Shown: in pieces, positions 43,696 through 54,285 of the stretch | Position numbering within the stretch: the first letter of the stretch is position 1 | Layout: each line of letters starts with the position of its first letter | Source of the DNA: Aureobasidium sp. EXF-3400 | Lineage: Eukaryota > Ascomycota > Dothideomycetes > Dothideales > Saccotheciaceae | Direction: 5' to 3' | NCBI GenBank assembly: GCA_024195585.1 | Contig: SWBL01000097.1 | Location: forward strand, 62,001 to 126,000 | Length of the DNA stretch: 64,000 bases | Program-made: the position numbers and the translations under genes | Notes under the pieces: generated by a model | Database searches by the model: none | Seen by the model: only the letters and a program-made list of their open reading frames with translations | Told to the model about the DNA's origin: nothing

Positions 43696-44454
43696 CTACC
43701 AAGGCACAACACCATCATCAGACACCATAACAGCATGAACATCCTTCTTCTCCCCCAACACACTCTTCACCAACTCCTTCGCTCCATCCCTCGGATCCTT
43801 GAACCCAGAGTTATCATTCAAGTTAGTAGCACAATACCCCGGATCCGCCGCTGAAACCACGAAACCCTCTTTCTCAAGCTGCAACGCATATCCCAGCATA
43901 ATCATATTCAAAGCAGTCTTGGTAGAGCGATAGATAGGGTAATTGTTGGCGGCATACAAAGTATCGGGCTTGGAAGCAAGTTCCAAAGAAGCAAGGCCTG
44001 AAGAGGTGAAAGCCAGGCGTTTGACTGAGCCTTTGCGGAGAAGAGGTAGGAAGGCTTCTGTGACTACTGCGACGCCAAAGACATTGGTCTCGTAGTGGGA
44101 GCGGTAGATCTCGCGGAGGCTGGGTCCGCTGCCGTCGGTGGAGGCTGACTGGGCTTGAGCAATTCCGGCATTGTTGAGGAGGATGTCGAGTTTGCCGTAT
44201 TTCTCTTCGACTTGCTTGGCTGCTGCGGTGATGGATGAGTCGGAGTTGACGTCAATCTCGAGAGGTGAGAAGTCGGAGACGGAGACCTTGACAGACGAGT
44301 CTGCAACAAGGGTCTCAATGGCTTTGTTGGCCTTGTTGATGTCACGGCTGCCAATCAAGACGTGGTGGTTGCCGGTGGCGGCGAGCTGTTGGGCGGCGTA
44401 GTAGCCCAGACCTTGGTTTGCGCCAGTAATGAGAACAAGAGTTTTAGACGACAT
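43696..44454 (-). CDS. Short-chain dehydrogenase/reductase
   Basis: Intronless, 252 aa. The Rossmann motif TGANQGLG is at residues 10-17, NNAG at 94-97, the catalytic Ser in AFTSSGLAS near 151, and YRSTK (Tyr175, Lys179) completes the triad. The start at MSSKTLVLITG is preferred over an ATG 18 codons upstream that adds a hydrophobic Ile-rich run. Classical SDRs oxidise or reduce small alcohols, ketones and sugars with NAD(P)H; the substrate is unknown. The ending DDGVVPW resembles the ending of the second SDR at 55403, suggesting related genes. Confidence 0.9.
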   Translation of the reverse strand: MSSKTLVLITGANQGLGYYAAQQLAATGNHHVLIGSRDINKANKAIETLVADSSVKVSVSDFSPLEIDVNSDSSITAAAKQVEEKYGKLDILLNNAGIAQAQSASTDGSGPSLREIYRSHYETNVFGVAVVTEAFLPLLRKGSVKRLAFTSSGLASLELASKPDTLYAANNYPIYRSTKTALNMIMLGYALQLEKEGFVVSAADPGYCATNLNDNSGFKDPRDGAKELVKSVLGEKKDVHAVMVSDDGVVPW

Positions 44455-44630
44455 GATTGTGAATATGATTATCGGACTGATGAGTATGAAGGTTGAAATG
44501 GATGTCAATGGGCTTTTGTATTACTCGTAGCTATCGGAGCTGGTGTGGATCTATGTGGCGGGTTTTGTTTCCGACTTCTAAACTCCGTCAACTCCGGGGT
44601 GGAATTGTTCGTCGAGATATAAGCCGGACT

Positions 44631-47576
44631 TTAGACACTCTCTTCGTCCAGTCTCGTGCCTTCCTTCAACGATCTCATGACCCAATCTGTAGTGACAACT
44701 CGAGGCGGACGCCTGCGGCTAGCCGTCTGAATCCTCAGGTCCCTGGCTGAGGCCTCATCCAACACAACAACATGAGTAATCTTCTCATCTTCCAAAGAGC
44801 TCGTAAGACGTGCGCCTGCAAACAAGATAATTCGCTTTGCAGCCTCGAGAATTGTGTCGTCGCCAGCAACATACATTCGTAGACCGCGAAACATGCAACC
44901 CGGGCCTTCCAGCACATCGTCATCAAAAAGCTCATCCATAATTTCGTCAGCATCATAATCGTCATCTTTGAAGGTGGGCATGTCGGCAAGCAACTTTTCC
45001 AGTTCCTCAACATCGACATCTCGAGCGAAGCTGTCACCATACTCATCGGTGTTGTCCTTGAAGCCATCTTCGTCTTCCTCCTTGCTGAAAAGGACGTGCC
45101 GCGGCTCGAAGGGCAGTAGTACATTAGGTCTTCCGGTATCAGCCTTGGCCTGCTTTATGCATTCGAGCAACCATTGCGGATTGAAGATGTTGCGAGTACC
45201 GGCTTTCTTGATTGAAGCAACACGAATGGGATTGCCTTCAGCAATGCAGATGGTTTCGGTGTTAGTATGAGTTGCGACGATATTTCCTCCATTAGCTTTG
45301 ACCAGTTGCTCCAGCTCTGCTTTGGACTTGTTTAATGGTTTGGCAGCACCAGTGATGATGTAAAAGCTCATACCGTTGAACAGAGCAGTTTCAGGTCCTG
45401 CATAAGGTGTCTTGATCTGTTCATCTGCACCGATGACGGTAAGCTCCTTCTTGCGACTACGTTTGGCACGTTTCTTTCGTGCATCGTCAACTTTGAACTC
45501 TTTCTCCTTCTTTTCATGCTCTGCGCGAGACTTCAATTGCCAGAACGTCTCGACAGTCAGAGCCTGTTTCCAGTCTTTGTCCTTACGTATCGCAGTGAAG
45601 CGCGGAAATCGTAGAGTATATCCTGTGCGGTATCGCTTTTCACCGGTAATCACAGATGCAGCTTTGATCTGCAGCACAATCGACTCACTGGGCTTGATCC
45701 AGACGTCGGGCATCTCGTACTGTAAGCCGTACTCCCAACCGCCGAGCTCGATCCATTCAGTTGGTGGGTTGTTCTTGTCCCAGTCAGTCCATTTGCCATC
45801 CGTCATGTGTCGTATCTCTGCATAGTCCTGAGCGGTCATTCCACCACCGACTTTGCAGAACGACCACATCAGCTCCGGATTGGGACTACCTAGGGCATGG
45901 GGAGGAGCCAGACCACAGAGGAAGCTCGAAAGATTGCCTCCGCGATGACCGGAACCATAGTAGCCTCCAATGACAATGCAATCCAGGTTCTCACCAAACT
46001 CGGTCATATACTCCGGTTTGACCTTCATCCAATCGTTGTTGCGGTCATTGAGACGGTAAACAGAGCGTGGGTTTTTCATGACTAGGCCCTCAGAAGACTC
46101 TGCCACGACTTTACGAAGCATCGGCTCAACTTCAGCGGCGGTAGTAACCTCTTTATACTCGTGTATCTCTAGTCGGCGGTACACATTGTTGACGGCAGAG
46201 GCGAGCGCCTTTCTTCGATCACGAAATGAGTAGTTGGTGAGAGCCTCGCCATTCAGAAAAAGGCAGTCGAACACGCGAAACAGCGGGCGTGATAGCTGCG
46301 AGTTGATATCCTCCCTGTGTGCTTTGGCATGAGTCTTCAGAGAACCAAAGGCTACAATTCTGTCGTCCCTCATGTCCCATGAAATCATCTCGCCGTCAAG
46401 AATGATGCTACGGACTTTTTCGTGGAAAGCGTCTTTGAGGTGACGGGTAAGTGCCGACTGCTCTTCTTCAAAACCTTTGCCGTAGAGATCAGTATAGTCC
46501 TTGGCTTTGCGTGACCAGTAGTTGAAACGGTAGTCTCCAGGCGTGGTTTCATCGTAGATCATATGCAACTGCATTCTTTCACCATCTAGCTTCTCCTCAA
46601 TCCAGAAAAAGGGGTCTTCGTCTGTGCATTGCATATTGGTGACCATCTTCTCTACTGTATGACTCTGGAACTGTGCAAGCTGAGGTTGGAAACATTGCAT
46701 GATCTTGATGCCGGTATCATTGCCGTCGAGTCTGAGCTCGGGATCAACAAGTTCCCAACAGACGCGTCTCAAACTCGAAGATACATTGAAGAGATTCTCG
46801 GCATCTTTGTGCCATGCTTCGAATAGGGTCTTTTCGGTAGCGCCTACCTTCATTTGACGAAGAATGATGCGAATTAACCACATCATTTCCTCACGATTCA
46901 TGTTGTCATAGAACTCGCTGAAGATTGGTAGCTGTTCTTCTTCCTTGTGCTTGGAAGAGAGTTGATCGAGCAGATCGTTGACTTGTTCGACAGTCATATT
47001 GCCAGGATCAGTACGGCGTTCACGATCCAACAAGGTCTCGTAACATCTGCCAGCAAAGTCGCCGGCCATTTGGCTGGTAGATTTGACGCCGGGTAGCTTC
47101 CAGTGGAGGAGATTGTAACCAGCCTCACTGTCTTTGTGGAGGTTTAGAGTCTTGAGCAATAACTTGGCGATGGTGGCTTCTTTCAAGCCATACATTGGAC
47201 GCTCGCGATCTTTCTCAGGCACGATGAGACGGAAAAGTGGAAAGATGTCGTTGCCGACTTCGGTACGCCATCGATTAATGAACTTCTCGATGATTGATTT
47301 GCGAGTTTCCTTGACATTCTGGGTGTGAGGAACACGTCTTCGCGCAAGGGCAGGACCACCACGGCGTCTCTTGTTGTCATTGAGGGGATTGAAGAGGTCA
47401 AGAAAGAGGTCGCGAAAAGGAAGGGTGGTTGAGTGATTGTGAGGACGGTTAGGATACTTTCCATCGAGCTGTTCTTCGGTCATCAATTGAGGGCGCTGGG
47501 TTGCTTGGAAGTTGTCGTCAGCAGGTCCTTCATCGTAGTCATCTCGCTCATGCATGTCGACATCTGAGGTAGGCAT
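44631..47576 (-). CDS. lig4: DNA ligase IV (NHEJ)
   Basis: Intronless, 981 aa, a normal full length. The N-terminal DNA-binding domain contains FRDLFLDLFNP. The adenylation motif is EEKLDGERMQ with Lys329 as the AMP-carrying residue, followed by YWSRKAKDYT, ILDGEMISWD, FRVFDCLFLNGEAL and SEGLVMKNP. The OB-fold includes RFPRFTAIRKDKDW. Two BRCT domains follow (about 690-790 and 875-975), separated by an XRCC4/Lif1-binding linker rich in acidic residues. It seals double-strand breaks in non-homologous end joining in the nucleus. It is divergent from IRS4 across 320 bp. Confidence 0.96.
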   Translation of the reverse strand: MPTSDVDMHERDDYDEGPADDNFQATQRPQLMTEEQLDGKYPNRPHNHSTTLPFRDLFLDLFNPLNDNKRRRGGPALARRRVPHTQNVKETRKSIIEKFINRWRTEVGNDIFPLFRLIVPEKDRERPMYGLKEATIAKLLLKTLNLHKDSEAGYNLLHWKLPGVKSTSQMAGDFAGRCYETLLDRERRTDPGNMTVEQVNDLLDQLSSKHKEEEQLPIFSEFYDNMNREEMMWLIRIILRQMKVGATEKTLFEAWHKDAENLFNVSSSLRRVCWELVDPELRLDGNDTGIKIMQCFQPQLAQFQSHTVEKMVTNMQCTDEDPFFWIEEKLDGERMQLHMIYDETTPGDYRFNYWSRKAKDYTDLYGKGFEEEQSALTRHLKDAFHEKVRSIILDGEMISWDMRDDRIVAFGSLKTHAKAHREDINSQLSRPLFRVFDCLFLNGEALTNYSFRDRRKALASAVNNVYRRLEIHEYKEVTTAAEVEPMLRKVVAESSEGLVMKNPRSVYRLNDRNNDWMKVKPEYMTEFGENLDCIVIGGYYGSGHRGGNLSSFLCGLAPPHALGSPNPELMWSFCKVGGGMTAQDYAEIRHMTDGKWTDWDKNNPPTEWIELGGWEYGLQYEMPDVWIKPSESIVLQIKAASVITGEKRYRTGYTLRFPRFTAIRKDKDWKQALTVETFWQLKSRAEHEKKEKEFKVDDARKKRAKRSRKKELTVIGADEQIKTPYAGPETALFNGMSFYIITGAAKPLNKSKAELEQLVKANGGNIVATHTNTETICIAEGNPIRVASIKKAGTRNIFNPQWLLECIKQAKADTGRPNVLLPFEPRHVLFSKEEDEDGFKDNTDEYGDSFARDVDVEELEKLLADMPTFKDDDYDADEIMDELFDDDVLEGPGCMFRGLRMYVAGDDTILEAAKRIILFAGARLTSSLEDEKITHVVVLDEASARDLRIQTASRRRPPRVVTTDWVMRSLKEGTRLDEESV

Positions 47577-47896
47577 GTTGCAATGAGTGGGTGGAGCAAG
47601 TTGAGTGCTTCACGATTGCAATTTGTAGAGCCAGTGAGATGCAGCATCAAGGCAGCAGCCAGAGATGATTGAGCAGGAAGACGCGTTGTGATTGACGCGC
47701 AATCATGCGGAGGTGATTGAGTGGTCGGAAGTTGAATCGATGCTGTTTGTTAGGCGGGAAGCCGCACAGCCCGGCGATCACGACAAGGGCAAGGAGCTTT
47801 GAACGTGCCTTCCTGAACAAAGGAAAACCCAACACCTTCGCACCTTCCTTCCAAGACCGATGATATCAAGCAAAGAAGCGCAGTTTCGCATGGCCA
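47577..47896. promoter_or_regulatory. Bidirectional promoter of LIG4 and IRS4, with uORF
   Basis: 320 bp between divergent starts. A six-codon uORF (ATG 47890, stop at 47908-47910) begins 7 nt before the IRS4 ATG in another frame and overlaps its first codons, so ribosomes must leak past it or restart. No TATA box seen. Confidence 0.5.
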
Positions 47897-49549
47897 ATGG
47901 GGAGCCCTAGGCAGCATTTGCGTTCGAGTCCGGATGCCTCTCAAGCCTCGCGTGACGCCGCTCTCTCAGGCGCCAATCTAGCCTTTCTCAAGTCTCTGCC
48001 ACCGCGCGAGGCTCTTGCCTATCTCAACAAGCGCTCACCGCCGCATCTACCGACCGAGAAGCGACTGCAGAATGTTCCGCCAGCTTCCAATCATCCTGTC
48101 GCTCGCCATGACGGTCCCGTCAGCGCCCGCACGTCGCCGGATCACCTGAGACTGCCAAAGAGACCACCGCACAGTACAACTCCTTCTGCATCGAGCCTCA
48201 GCGCTACCATCGCTGCTGCTCGCGCCGCGCCGAACACTGTCAATGCGTCAACTCGGCCACCTGCCAAAGCTCCGGTGCGCGCCGCCGGAAATCTGCCTCC
48301 GCCCACGGCGCCCAAGAGAAAGTCCCCCGACAAGCTGGACCTGACCCCTATACCCTCGACAAGTTCGCTGGTCCAGCTGTTCGAACCCAAGGAAGCACGA
48401 CCGTCGCCTGCCATCAAGTCTCCGAAACCGCTGCGCAAGACTCTGCTCTTGCGCAACCAAACACTCGAGCCCATCACGACCCGTCTGGAGCAGACGTACA
48501 ATGAGAGCTCCGGCGATGAGGCCTATGAATCCGCCCGGGACCACTTGTCGCCTGACCAGCCACATAAGCCCGTCCTACCGCCAGTCCGCCGCTTCATCCA
48601 ACGAGCCGACAGCAAAGTGCACGAGCTCGCAGAGCCCGAGATCCACGTACAGCCGCCTTCTCGCGCCATATCCACCAGGGACACCAGCCGCTCTCCACCC
48701 CGTCGCTCGCTTTCTCCTGACCCCTCGCGTTTGTCCATATCCAATGCCAAGCGTAGTCCGTCCATCGCTCGCAACTACAGTCCCAACCACTTGACAGATC
48801 CCGGCCATCCCTCCATCACTGCTGCCTATCATCAGCTGCACCCCCGTCGCATGACTCCATTGAAGTCTGGTGACTCGCTCGCCAACGCCATCGTCGCTTC
48901 AAGTCTTGCCTCCTCCCGAGCTCCCTCGCCTACCAAACTCCCACCTTCAGTACCAGGCCGACGCACATCTCACACCAAACTCTTCACTCGTACCCCAAGT
49001 CCCAAGAAAGGCATGCGCCACACCATGCGTAAACCCGCCTCCGACTCTGACAGCGACCAAGACGACGAGGATCCTTATTCCAAGCACAAGAAGAAGAGAT
49101 GGGTCAAAAAGCACCCTAATAAACATCACGAGGGCGACAGGAAACGCTGGCGAGACGCTATTACTCAATCTGAACGGAAGCGCTACGAAGGCCTCTGGGC
49201 CGCCAACAAGGGAATCTGCGTCCAGTACACTGCTGACGAGCTGCTCATACTCGCTGCACACCCAGAATCAAAGGAGAGTGATAGAATCCGGGCCGAAGTC
49301 AGTGATCAGGTTGCAGATATCGTGGCAAGAGACATCTGGACGAGGAGTCGATTGCCCTTGCACGAACTCGAGTTGATCTGGGATCTGGTCGATAATCAAC
49401 AATGCGGACGTCTCCACCGAGATGAATTCGTTGTCGGATTATGGCTCATCGATCAAAGGCTCAAAGGCCGCAAGATACCTGTCAAGGTCACCGACAGTGT
49501 CTGGAATAGTGTAAGATTACTTTCGGGCATCAAGCTGAGGAAAACTTGA
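47897..49549 (+). CDS. irs4: Irs4/Tax4-family EH-domain protein
   Basis: Intronless, 550 aa. The first 400 residues are Pro/Ser/Arg-rich and mostly disordered, with repeated SP phosphosite-like motifs (TSRSPPRRSLSPDPSR). A basic stretch KHKKKRWVKKHPNKH leads into a C-terminal EH domain (about 430-540): RYEGLWAANKG, then WTRSRLPLHELELIWDLVD and GRLHRDEFVVGLWLIDQRL. The EF-hand loop is VDNQQCGRLHRDEF. Irs4 and Tax4 in yeast bind Inp51 and help control PI(4,5)P2, autophagy and rDNA silencing. The start MGSPRQHLRS lies 7 nt after an out-of-frame ATG. Confidence 0.88.
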   Translation: MGSPRQHLRSSPDASQASRDAALSGANLAFLKSLPPREALAYLNKRSPPHLPTEKRLQNVPPASNHPVARHDGPVSARTSPDHLRLPKRPPHSTTPSASSLSATIAAARAAPNTVNASTRPPAKAPVRAAGNLPPPTAPKRKSPDKLDLTPIPSTSSLVQLFEPKEARPSPAIKSPKPLRKTLLLRNQTLEPITTRLEQTYNESSGDEAYESARDHLSPDQPHKPVLPPVRRFIQRADSKVHELAEPEIHVQPPSRAISTRDTSRSPPRRSLSPDPSRLSISNAKRSPSIARNYSPNHLTDPGHPSITAAYHQLHPRRMTPLKSGDSLANAIVASSLASSRAPSPTKLPPSVPGRRTSHTKLFTRTPSPKKGMRHTMRKPASDSDSDQDDEDPYSKHKKKRWVKKHPNKHHEGDRKRWRDAITQSERKRYEGLWAANKGICVQYTADELLILAAHPESKESDRIRAEVSDQVADIVARDIWTRSRLPLHELELIWDLVDNQQCGRLHRDEFVVGLWLIDQRLKGRKIPVKVTDSVWNSVRLLSGIKLRKT

Positions 49550-50168
49550 TTCATTTGCTTATCGATCCTCTTGTGTACATTCTTTGGTTGGACTACTTTT
49601 CTTGTCAGCATGGTTTTTTGGTTTTCGTTTTGGCTAGCAGAGCGCAGATACCCTATTTTCCTACTTTTTCCTCTTCACTTGTTTCCTTTTCTGTAGTTCC
49701 AACCCCTGGCGGACATAAGGTTTGAGGTATGTCCATGATGTCGGAGAATGAATCCAGAACTCTAAAACTAAACCACATCTTGATGAAAGCCCTAAGAGGG
49801 CTGTGCGCGAAGCTCGGAATCAGAGTTAGCGGATCCGTCAAACATTTTCTGAACGTCTGGAGGAACAGCCAAGAACTTAGACAGCAGCCTTCGATTGCTG
49901 TTGAAGTCGGGCGAACTAATACACCGTGCCTAGGAATGGTATAAGCTGCCGAGAACTTTAGCGGAGCATGATCAAGCACGTGCCATCTAAGACCAGCAGT
50001 GATGATGGGATAGATGACTCTCAAGATGAGAGCAACTGAGGATGCGAACATAAAAGACTGCGAGGCCCGACGTCAAACCTCACTCGCGGCACTACACCAT
50101 CCGCACGACACACGATCAACCACAATCAAGCCTCGATTGCTCGAAACACTGGTCTACACGCCCTCAAA
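49550..50168. other. Intergenic region
   Basis: 619 bp containing the IRS4 3' UTR and the promoter of the NTF2-fold gene. Overlapping short ORFs on both strands near 49650-50050 look like chance. Confidence 0.5.
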
Positions 50169-50633
50169 ATGAACTCCACACTTCCCACCAGCGACCTGAG
50201 AAAGCGCATCGAAACCACCACCCTCGCATTCATCTCAGCCTTCGAAGAGGGCTCCACCCTCCAAGACGCCTCCCTCGTCAACCGTGACGTTACAGCATCC
50301 TGCACCCGGCACATGCTTCCCTCCTCCATCCTCTCCGCCTTCTCTCTACCTCCCGATTTCGCCTTCTCCACTCAAGCATTCCAAGAAGTCTTTGCCAAAG
50401 ACATCAAGGTGTTGCGATTCAAGAACAATGCCATCTCGAATTTGGTTATTGATACTGTAGCCCTCAAAGCTGCGTTTACGTCTGTTGCGGAGGTGCATAC
50501 GAATAGTGGAGAGGTATATACGGCTGAGCAGGCTTGGATTCTGAGTTTTGATGAGGAGGGGAGGAAGGTTGAGAAGGTGGTGGAGTTTTGTGATAAAGAT
50601 GTTGTTTTGAGGATGGCAAATACGACTGCTTGA
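50169..50633 (+). CDS. NTF2/SnoaL-like fold protein
   Basis: Intronless, 154 aa. The layout is a long N-terminal helix with LRKRIETTTLAFISAFEEG, CTRHMLPSSIL, then strands ending in AEQAWILSFDEEGRKVEKVVEF, typical of the fungal SnoaL-like/NTF2 superfamily, a cone-shaped fold used by small isomerases, cyclases or by non-enzymatic proteins. No catalytic signature is decisive. Many fungal genomes carry small uncharacterised members near metabolic genes. The start is supported by the leader ending in CCTCAAAATG. Confidence 0.7.
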   Translation: MNSTLPTSDLRKRIETTTLAFISAFEEGSTLQDASLVNRDVTASCTRHMLPSSILSAFSLPPDFAFSTQAFQEVFAKDIKVLRFKNNAISNLVIDTVALKAAFTSVAEVHTNSGEVYTAEQAWILSFDEEGRKVEKVVEFCDKDVVLRMANTTA

Positions 50634-52534
50634 GCTCAGGAAGTGTCTGAATCGTATGGCTTGTACGGAAAACCTGCGACTTTGTGGTCAGAAATGGAAG
50701 GAATTTGATGCGGTTGCTCTGAGGACTAACTACAACGAGCTTTCTGTCTTCGAAGATTGAAGTAACATGTTGACTCCGCTGTCTTGACTTCTTACACTAT
50801 TCGGCATGTACTCCGCCGATTCACCGAGATGAAGTCAGCAGAGCCACCCTGTCCTCATTGCATGTATACCGCTGGAACTGAATCCGTCTAGTACGGCCCA
50901 CTAGATGTGATGTCCACTAGATGTAATGTCCACTAGACCGGATCGGCCTCGAGATTCCAACCGTTCCATCCAGTATCTACTCAGAGAGATTGGTATTGTG
51001 AAAGGCCAAGATACAAGAACAAGAAGAGGTTGCACATGATCGAAGCCTTGGTTTTCTGTTCGAAACAGCTCCCTGCAGTGTAAATGTCATACAACACGAC
51101 TTTCCAGAGGCACGGTCTCTTGCAGACCTACTTTCCTTGTATTCCTGGTTCAGGTCCGCTTTCACTACTATTCCTCTTGTAGATCACTTTCGGCTCGGAA
51201 ACGACTGACTTCGGTGTGATTAACCACACGCACTTTGGGAGCGACACGCACTGGATCGTCGCTCCCTACCACGACGAGCTCAAGTGCAAGGTGTGCCGAG
51301 TGCTTTGTCCCATGACATTTTCGTTCGACACAACACCCGAACATGCACATAGACACATAGAAGCCATCATTACTCGCGCCCTCCAGTTTAGCCGCTACTT
51401 GGCCAAGCTGTACGATCAGGACAATCAAACTTCTGTCGCTAAAGTGAAACCTCCATTGAATTTTTGTGACAGCTTCCCTCGTCAGTTCCCTGGCCTTTAA
51501 GCGTCGATGTCAACGGTGCCACTTTCTCGCTCGTCTACTTGCTCGGAACGTTGATATTGACTGACATGTTAGTCATCGACATTTTTTCTCATGGGAAGTT
51601 CCTATTTGTATAGGTAATCGTTACCTTGGGGTCGTGTGTTTACCCATCTAGGCCCGGAGGGAGCTGCACGGTTAATCACCGAGCTAAAATTGCCGGCTCG
51701 ATCTTCGACGGTTCGACCCGTTCGCTTGCAACGGGCCAGCGGTCCATGAAATCTTGTCCGTTCACGTCCGTCTCCTCTTTCCCATACCATTCATCGCAAA
51801 GAGTGCCGCGTTCAGAAAAGGATGGCGGCATCCATCCGCGACTCCATGAGTTTCGAAGATGGCGAATCACAAGGTCATCATGCGCCTAGTACATGGTGAT
51901 CTGACGCATACCACCAGACCCGCCATACCTGTTTCAGTTGCTTCGTTCTTCCTACCGCGCTTGCCGCTTACTTTCATGGAAGGAGCATGTGCCTAGCATC
52001 ATGGCTACAGATCTTCGTTGTAAAACAACTTCTCCGTTGCGGATTCCAGACAATGTCCCAAAAAGGCTGAACGGAACAACTGCCGTCCTGAGTTCTGACG
52101 CTCGCAGCATTTGACCGGTTCATGCTATTGGAATTCGAATCCGAATCAAGCCAACTCCACATGGCTTCGCAGAACGAGCCTGCCAGCCATGGGCGCTCGC
52201 AAGCTAGCTAGTCATGTCACTTCGTAAGCTTTTTGGAATAAGTAATACACTTTCCTGTTCTGGCACTCGAAGTAGGGGAGCTGCTGTACATATAGATGCA
52301 GATCATGCGCCACTCTTTGTACGATCTCTAGCTTTCCGATCTTGCAATTTCCATTCACATCACGCCCATACTTCCGCTGGTCCATCTCCTATCAAAGGAC
52401 TTCTCTGCATCACCTTGACAAACGACCACCGCCCTTTCGGCAACTGGCTTCGACTGTTGATTGAGGGCGACCAGGCTTATACTCTGACTTGGAGGAATAC
52501 AGCACTCCGCATTCTCACAACAGTCGCATACACA
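50634..52534. other. 1.9 kb region without recognisable genes
   Basis: Contains a 16-bp tandem repeat (50898-50937) and a plus-strand open stretch (51184-51500) with CKVC and HxHxH residues that lacks an early ATG. A TTC-loop-like stretch near 51711 does not fold into a tRNA. No other feature seen. Confidence 0.45.
50898..50937. repeat. 16-bp tandem repeat, 2.5 copies
   Basis: CCACTAGATGTGATGT, CCACTAGATGTAATGT and CCACTAGA follow without spacing. One base differs between the full units. The block is flanked by GGCC-containing words on both sides. Confidence 0.65.
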
Positions 52535-53890
52535 ATGAAATCTCATATAGTATCCCGGCAAGGAGATGCCCAGGGTTCGACGCAACCCAGGACCTGGCCG
52601 ACCCACGCTGAAGCTCTAACCGCCATCTCTATTGCGTTCATGACCATCACTATCTTTTGCACGAGTCTGCGCTTCTTCGTCAGAGGCTACATGATCAAGA
52701 GCTTGGGATGGGATGACTGGTTGATTCTGGTCTCGCTCCTTAGTTTTGTCTGTCAGGCTAGCTTTCTCATCCACCTTGCCTGGATAATACAACATGAAGA
52801 CCTGAACATGATCAGAACTCTTGCGGACGCCTTGGAGGTGAGTAAACACTGCGAACTCGACTTGACCTTACTAACAATCGTCTTGTACAGTTTGTCGTTC
52901 TGGAACTTGCATTCTACATCATGACCTCACTCTTCCTCAAGATCTCTCTGGCGGTCTTCTTCTTGCGCATCGTAAGCCTATCGACTGATCGTCTTTTGAA
53001 TTACCCGTGCTAACCACATATGCGATCAGGTTGGCGCGAAATGGCAGAGATACACTATCATCATCGCCACCTCTATCTTCTCCCTATTCACCCTTGCCTT
53101 CTTCTTCGTCGCAGTCTTCCAGTGTGGACCTCCCAAAGATTTTCTACTCAACAACGCCAAGGGCAAATGCCTCACTTGGAGGGTCACCGGACCTCTCAAC
53201 TACGTTCATGGTACCCTCAACGCCCTCACGGATTGGATCTTTGTCTCATTGCCCATCTTTGTCATTCGCAGTGCCAACATGAACCGCAAAGCAAAGGCGT
53301 CAGTCATCGGCGTGCTCGCAATCGGTGTCCTCGGTTCTGTGGCGTCCGTCGTCCGACTTTATTACATCAAGGATATCCATCCCGGTGCTGCGACTGCTAC
53401 CGAGTTCTTTTCAAAGGCCTCGACAATTGCGATTACTAGTATCATTGAGATCGGCTTGGGTGTAACGGCAGCTTGTCTTGCAACTTTAAGACCTTTGTTC
53501 AAGAGTCTGGTGGACCACACTCGAACTAACTACTCGAAGAACTCCTCCAAAGACAAGTCATCAAACCCCGAAAGTGGTCTTCCATCTCAATCTGGCGGTG
53601 GTAACTCAGCGATCCAATCCCGCAACAATCGGGATTTTGCACAGTATGGGTTTGATGCTGATGACATGATACCTGGCAAGAACGACGTACATGTGGAAAT
53701 GCACAGTCTGCCTTCTGGTCGCGGATCGTCTTCAGACTCGGAAGACGTGACGGTACATACTCAGACTGTGGTATATGAGCAGCGTGGATCTCAAGATGAA
53801 TTGCTGGATCAACAGAACCAAAATTACAGTACTCGCATCTGGAGCGCGTTAGATGCTTCGAAGGCGAGGCCACAACTTAGCGAAGCCTGA
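52535..53890 (+). CDS. Fungal rhodopsin-fold integral membrane protein (SAT4/Pth11-related)
   Basis: Three exons: 52535-52837, 52891-52971 and 53030-53890; 414 aa. Introns are 53 and 58 bp; the middle exon is only 27 codons. Seven TM helices are expected: FMTITIFCTSLRFFVRGYMI, then GWDDWLILVSLL, a family hallmark; FFLRI at the second junction; FQCGPP, NALTDWIFVSLPIFVI and RLYYIKDIH; and STIAITSIIEIGLGVTAACL, matching the E-x-G-x-x-x-x-A-A-C-L signature. The cytosolic tail is Ser/Gln-rich. The family (fungal rhodopsin domain) includes Pth11-like candidate receptors, but most members are uncharacterised. No CFEM domain is present. ATG 52535 follows ACACA and precedes a charged N-terminus. Confidence 0.87.
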
Positions 53891-54285
53891 TATCTGAGCG
53901 TAAATCATTCTTTTGTATCTTCCATTTTCTCCAACATCATTTCGAACGTGCACAGTTGTATAATCTGATTAGGGCTCAACGAGACAGCATTTCTTGTGGA
54001 AGAGAAGCTTTCCCGTGCATGTCCGACACGTTTGGTGGTTCCGACTTCACGCGAACGATATCCCTTGTTCGGGAAAATTCGGGTGACATCATCTTGGTCC
54101 TTGGTTCAGTTCGCAAGTCGCTCAAGCGTTCAATGGCTTGCCTTCTTATGTCTTGCACCGCATCTGCTCGCAATGCAATCCAATCACTTCCTCTCATCTC
54201 CTAGCCTTGTCGGCCACCGACCGGCGTCACCCCCACTCATGCCGGTCTATCTGCATCGAGATTGTGTTCCCTTCCAAAGACTGCG
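53891..54285. other. Intergenic region
   Basis: 395 bp between the rhodopsin-fold gene and the Zn-cluster gene on the same strand; presumably terminator plus promoter. Nothing specific seen. Confidence 0.45.

Noticed and set aside
51640..51760. Possible tRNA around GGTTCGACCC at 51711
   Set aside because: No matching acceptor stem or anticodon arm could be found on either strand.
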